The notes beneath the pieces were generated by a model. The model did no database searches. It saw nothing but the letters and a program-made list of their open reading frames with translations, and had not been told where the DNA came from. The position numbers and the translations under genes are program-made. Below, in pieces: positions 61,484 to 64,000 of a stretch of DNA of 64,000 nt (positions are counted from its first letter, which is position 1; every line of letters begins with the position of its first letter). The stretch is from JADKIH01 sp043747595 (GTDB lineage: Bacteria > Bacteroidota > Bacteroidia > AKYH767-A > 2013-40CM-41-45). Where the stretch lies: contig JAYTOX010000104.1 of assembly GCA_043747595.1 (NCBI GenBank), positions 1-64,000 on the forward strand, given 5' to 3'.

Positions 61484-64000
61484 ATGAAAAAAATAATTCT
61501 CTTCTTTTTTTTTAGCTTTTCTTTGAGTGCTTTTTCTCTAGCCCAAAATTTACGGTTTGGAAAATTATCGGTTGAAAAAGGTTTGTCGCAAGCTACTGTT
61601 TATTGCACCTATCAAGATAGCCAAGGTTATATTTGGATTGGTACCGAAGACGGGTTGAATAAATATGATGGCTATTCATTCGACATTTATAAGTATGACC
61701 CAACCGATACTTCAACATTATCTAACAACATTATTCGATGCATCTATGAAGATTCCAAAAAAAATCTTTGGATTGGAACAGACAATGGGCTGAACAAACT
61801 GGACCCAACGAATGGTTCATTTACAAGGTATCAAAATAATACGGCCGATAAAAACTCGCTAAGTAATAATTTAATTTCATCAATTACTGAAGACAAGCAA
61901 GGTCTCTTATGGATTGGAACTAGTAATGGACTAAATTCACTTAACATTGCTTCCGGTAGTTTTACTGCATATTATAACATTCCGAATGTTGTAGCTTCAT
62001 TGAGCAGTAATGTTATTGCCTCGCTCTTTGTCGACAATCAAAACACACTTTGGGTTGGCACAGTCTCTAATGGATTGAATTTGTTTAACACTTCATCATT
62101 TACATCAAAAAGGATGATGAGTGGTGGTGGCAACACGATAAGCGAGAACGAAATTACTTGCATTAGCGGAGACAAAAAAAATAATGTATGGGTTGGGACT
62201 GTAAATGGCGGTGTAAATATTATTTCTTCGACCGGAAAAATAACTCATTTAAATAATTCACAAGGTCTTTCTTCAAATAGTGTTTTCTCCATCCATCAAG
62301 ATGTTCAGGGGATGATGTGGATTGGAACCTTTGGTGGCGGACTGGATAATTATAATTTGCTAACTGGAAAATTTACCAATTACCATCATGATGTTCAAAA
62401 TCCGGAATCGCTTGCCAGCAACAAAGTGTATCATGTTTTTGAAGATATTGCCGGAACGATATGGATTTCTACTGCCAATGGCATTTGTTTTTACAATCGA
62501 ACGATTTCCAAATTCACTACATACAAAATTAACGAAGTAGGCGATGCTGCAGCTAACAATGGCGTTTATGCAATACATGAAGATCGACAAGGAAATGTTT
62601 GGACTGGTACTTTGGGGAGTGGATTAAATGTTTTTAGCAGAACTGAAAATCGTTTTGTAAATGAAAAATTTCCTTCACTAAATAATTCGACGCTGCGCTT
62701 CAGTAATATTTTCGCTATTGAAGAAGACAATAGCGGACTATTGTGGATAGGAACTACGGATGGATTGCTGAGCTATAATAAAAACTCGGGTGTGGTAAAT
62801 GAATACAAAGCCACATCGGGAGCAATTAGCAATAATTATATCCGTTGTATTTTTTCTGACAAAAATGGGAAACTATGGATTGGAACGCATGGCGGTGGCT
62901 TAAATGAATTTAATAACACTACAGGAAAATCTACTTTTTATAAAAACAAACCAGGCGACAATAACTCTTTAAGCAGCGATGTAGTCGTAAATATTTTCGA
63001 GGACTCAAAAGGACAGCTTTGGATTGCAACCTATGGTGGCGGACTGTGTTTGCTCGACCGCACCACTGGAAAATTTACAGCATTTAAAAATAATCCGTCC
63101 GATTCAAAAAGCATCAGCAGTAATTTCATTCATTCTATTTTTGAAGACTCGAAGGGGAAATTATGGATAGGAACCTACGGTGCGGGTTTGAATATTTATG
63201 ATCCGGGTACAAAATTATTTTTACATTATACGGAACGTGATGGTTTACCCAACAACATCATTAATGGAATTATAGCTGATTCGAAAAACAATATTTGGAT
63301 AAGTACAAATAGCGGCCTATGCAAACTGAATTTATCGAAAGACCAAACCAATTTGACATCGAATAGCAGAACATATAATTTACAAGATGGGTTACAAAAT
63401 AAATTTAACGTCAATTCTTGTTATGAAGGCATCGGTGGATGGCTATATTTTGGCGGGAGCAATGGATTAAATGCTTTCCATCCTGACAGCATCAATGATA
63501 ATACTGTGATCCCTCCTGTTGTGATTACGCGTTTCTATCTTTTTGAAAAGCCTGCTAGAATGGATACATTAATAACAAGCGAGCATACGCTTAATCTTAA
63601 TTACAAACAAAATTTTTTCTCTTTTGAATTTGCTGCATTAAACTATTTGTTTCCGGATAAAAATAGATATGCATACATGATGGAGAATTTGTACGATGAG
63701 TGGACATATTCAGGAACAAGAAGAAATGCAACTTATACAAATATTGATCCGGGCGAGTATGTTTTTAGAGTGAAAGCTTGTAATAACGACGGGGTATGGA
63801 ATGATACCGGTATTGCAATAAAAATAACGATAGCACCACCAATTTGGAAAACAAAATGGTTTATGGCTCTGTTTGCTCTTACCATTACAAGTTTAATTTT
63901 TTTATACATTCGATTTAGAACAAATTCCCTCGTAAAACAAAATGTTGACCTTGAAGAAAAAGTCAATACAAGAACATTCGAATTGCAAGAGAAAAATGTA
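61484..64000 (+). CDS. Two-component regulator propeller sensor, cut by the right edge
   Basis: The frame is open from the ATG at 61484 to the window end, 839 codons. A signal peptide (LFFFFSFSLSAFSLAQ) precedes Reg_prop repeats: W-I-G-T-x-x-G-L-N/x-x-x motifs recur at least 14 times (YIWIGTEDGLNKYDGYS, NLWIGTDNGLNKLDP, LLWIGTSNGLNSL, KLWIGTHGGGLNEF), which would make one to two beta propellers as periplasmic sensor. A Y_Y_Y-type domain follows at about 690-780 (YMMENLYDEWTYSGTRRNATYT), then a membrane helix (WFMALFALTITSLIFLYI) and a coiled coil (NVDLEEKVNTRTFELQEKNV) that leads to the missing output domain, probably a histidine kinase. It was not in the complete-ORF list because it has no stop. 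Confidence 0.93.
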   Translation, partial: MKKIILFFFFSFSLSAFSLAQNLRFGKLSVEKGLSQATVYCTYQDSQGYIWIGTEDGLNKYDGYSFDIYKYDPTDTSTLSNNIIRCIYEDSKKNLWIGTDNGLNKLDPTNGSFTRYQNNTADKNSLSNNLISSITEDKQGLLWIGTSNGLNSLNIASGSFTAYYNIPNVVASLSSNVIASLFVDNQNTLWVGTVSNGLNLFNTSSFTSKRMMSGGGNTISENEITCISGDKKNNVWVGTVNGGVNIISSTGKITHLNNSQGLSSNSVFSIHQDVQGMMWIGTFGGGLDNYNLLTGKFTNYHHDVQNPESLASNKVYHVFEDIAGTIWISTANGICFYNRTISKFTTYKINEVGDAAANNGVYAIHEDRQGNVWTGTLGSGLNVFSRTENRFVNEKFPSLNNSTLRFSNIFAIEEDNSGLLWIGTTDGLLSYNKNSGVVNEYKATSGAISNNYIRCIFSDKNGKLWIGTHGGGLNEFNNTTGKSTFYKNKPGDNNSLSSDVVVNIFEDSKGQLWIATYGGGLCLLDRTTGKFTAFKNNPSDSKSISSNFIHSIFEDSKGKLWIGTYGAGLNIYDPGTKLFLHYTERDGLPNNIINGIIADSKNNIWISTNSGLCKLNLSKDQTNLTSNSRTYNLQDGLQNKFNVNSCYEGIGGWLYFGGSNGLNAFHPDSINDNTVIPPVVITRFYLFEKPARMDTLITSEHTLNLNYKQNFFSFEFAALNYLFPDKNRYAYMMENLYDEWTYSGTRRNATYTNIDPGEYVFRVKACNNDGVWNDTGIAIKITIAPPIWKTKWFMALFALTITSLIFLYIRFRTNSLVKQNVDLEEKVNTRTFELQEKNV

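Noticed and set aside
1..64000. tRNA, rRNA, prophage and insertion-sequence genes
   Set aside because: No cloverleaf or T-loop consensus, no transposase or phage protein motif was seen on either strand.

Overview
The window is chromosomal DNA from an AT-rich member of the Bacteroidota. The signs are type IX secretion (T9SS) cargo with both kinds of C-terminal sorting domain, two TonB-dependent receptors with carboxypeptidase-like N-terminal extensions, the block rplM-rpsI-rpsB-tsf followed by pyrH-frr, a DUF2807/GIN lipoprotein, a SWIB protein with a histone-like tail, and a promoter of the phylum type (TTTG, 19 bases, TACTTTTG) before rplM. I cannot name the genus. No rRNA, tRNA, CRISPR array, prophage, plasmid origin or transposase was seen.

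Layout. 0-8.5 kb: start of a secreted protein (cut by the left edge), a TonB receptor, a lone biotin carrier protein, then an operon of M1 aminopeptidase, PagL-like lipid A deacylase and GIN lipoprotein. 8.8-15.1 kb: a 2102-residue IgGFc-binding-type T9SS adhesin. 16.1-18.8 kb: rnhA, kbl, a four-copy repeat block and a GxxExxY gene. 19.0-23.5 kb: an RND/MMPL exporter and two nucleotide-sugar genes. 24.0-37.6 kb: three T9SS cargo proteins, an unusual Nramp transporter, a frameshifted secreted protein and a prenyl diphosphate synthase. 37.7-40.1 kb: radical SAM, WD40 and VOC genes in one operon, followed by a possible small RNA and a 28-bp tandem repeat. 40.7-44.9 kb: translation genes. 45.1-48.8 kb: membrane protein, TIGR01777 epimerase, photolyase, a second repeat block and a cupin protein. 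49.3-54.8 kb: the most unusual locus (below). 54.8-64 kb: kdsB, a TonB receptor, dprA, SWIB, a MORN-repeat protein and a two-component propeller sensor cut by the right edge.

The best candidate for an undescribed system is 49308-54787. It encodes a 975-residue protein with N-terminal Ig-like domains, a probable outer-membrane beta-barrel and C-terminal Ig-like domains; a two-domain periplasmic protein resembling a pilus chaperone or DUF916; and two small secreted beta proteins that share a W-D-L-Y motif and a common C-terminal strand pattern. It looks like a Bacteroidota counterpart of chaperone-usher assembly or of the Gram-positive WxL/DUF916 surface system. A 13-base motif, AAACTGTAAGAAA, lies upstream of two of its genes and at two other sites in the window; at three of the four sites an AT-rich promoter-like hexamer follows about 48 bases later.

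All family calls come from motifs read in the translated sequence, not from database searches.
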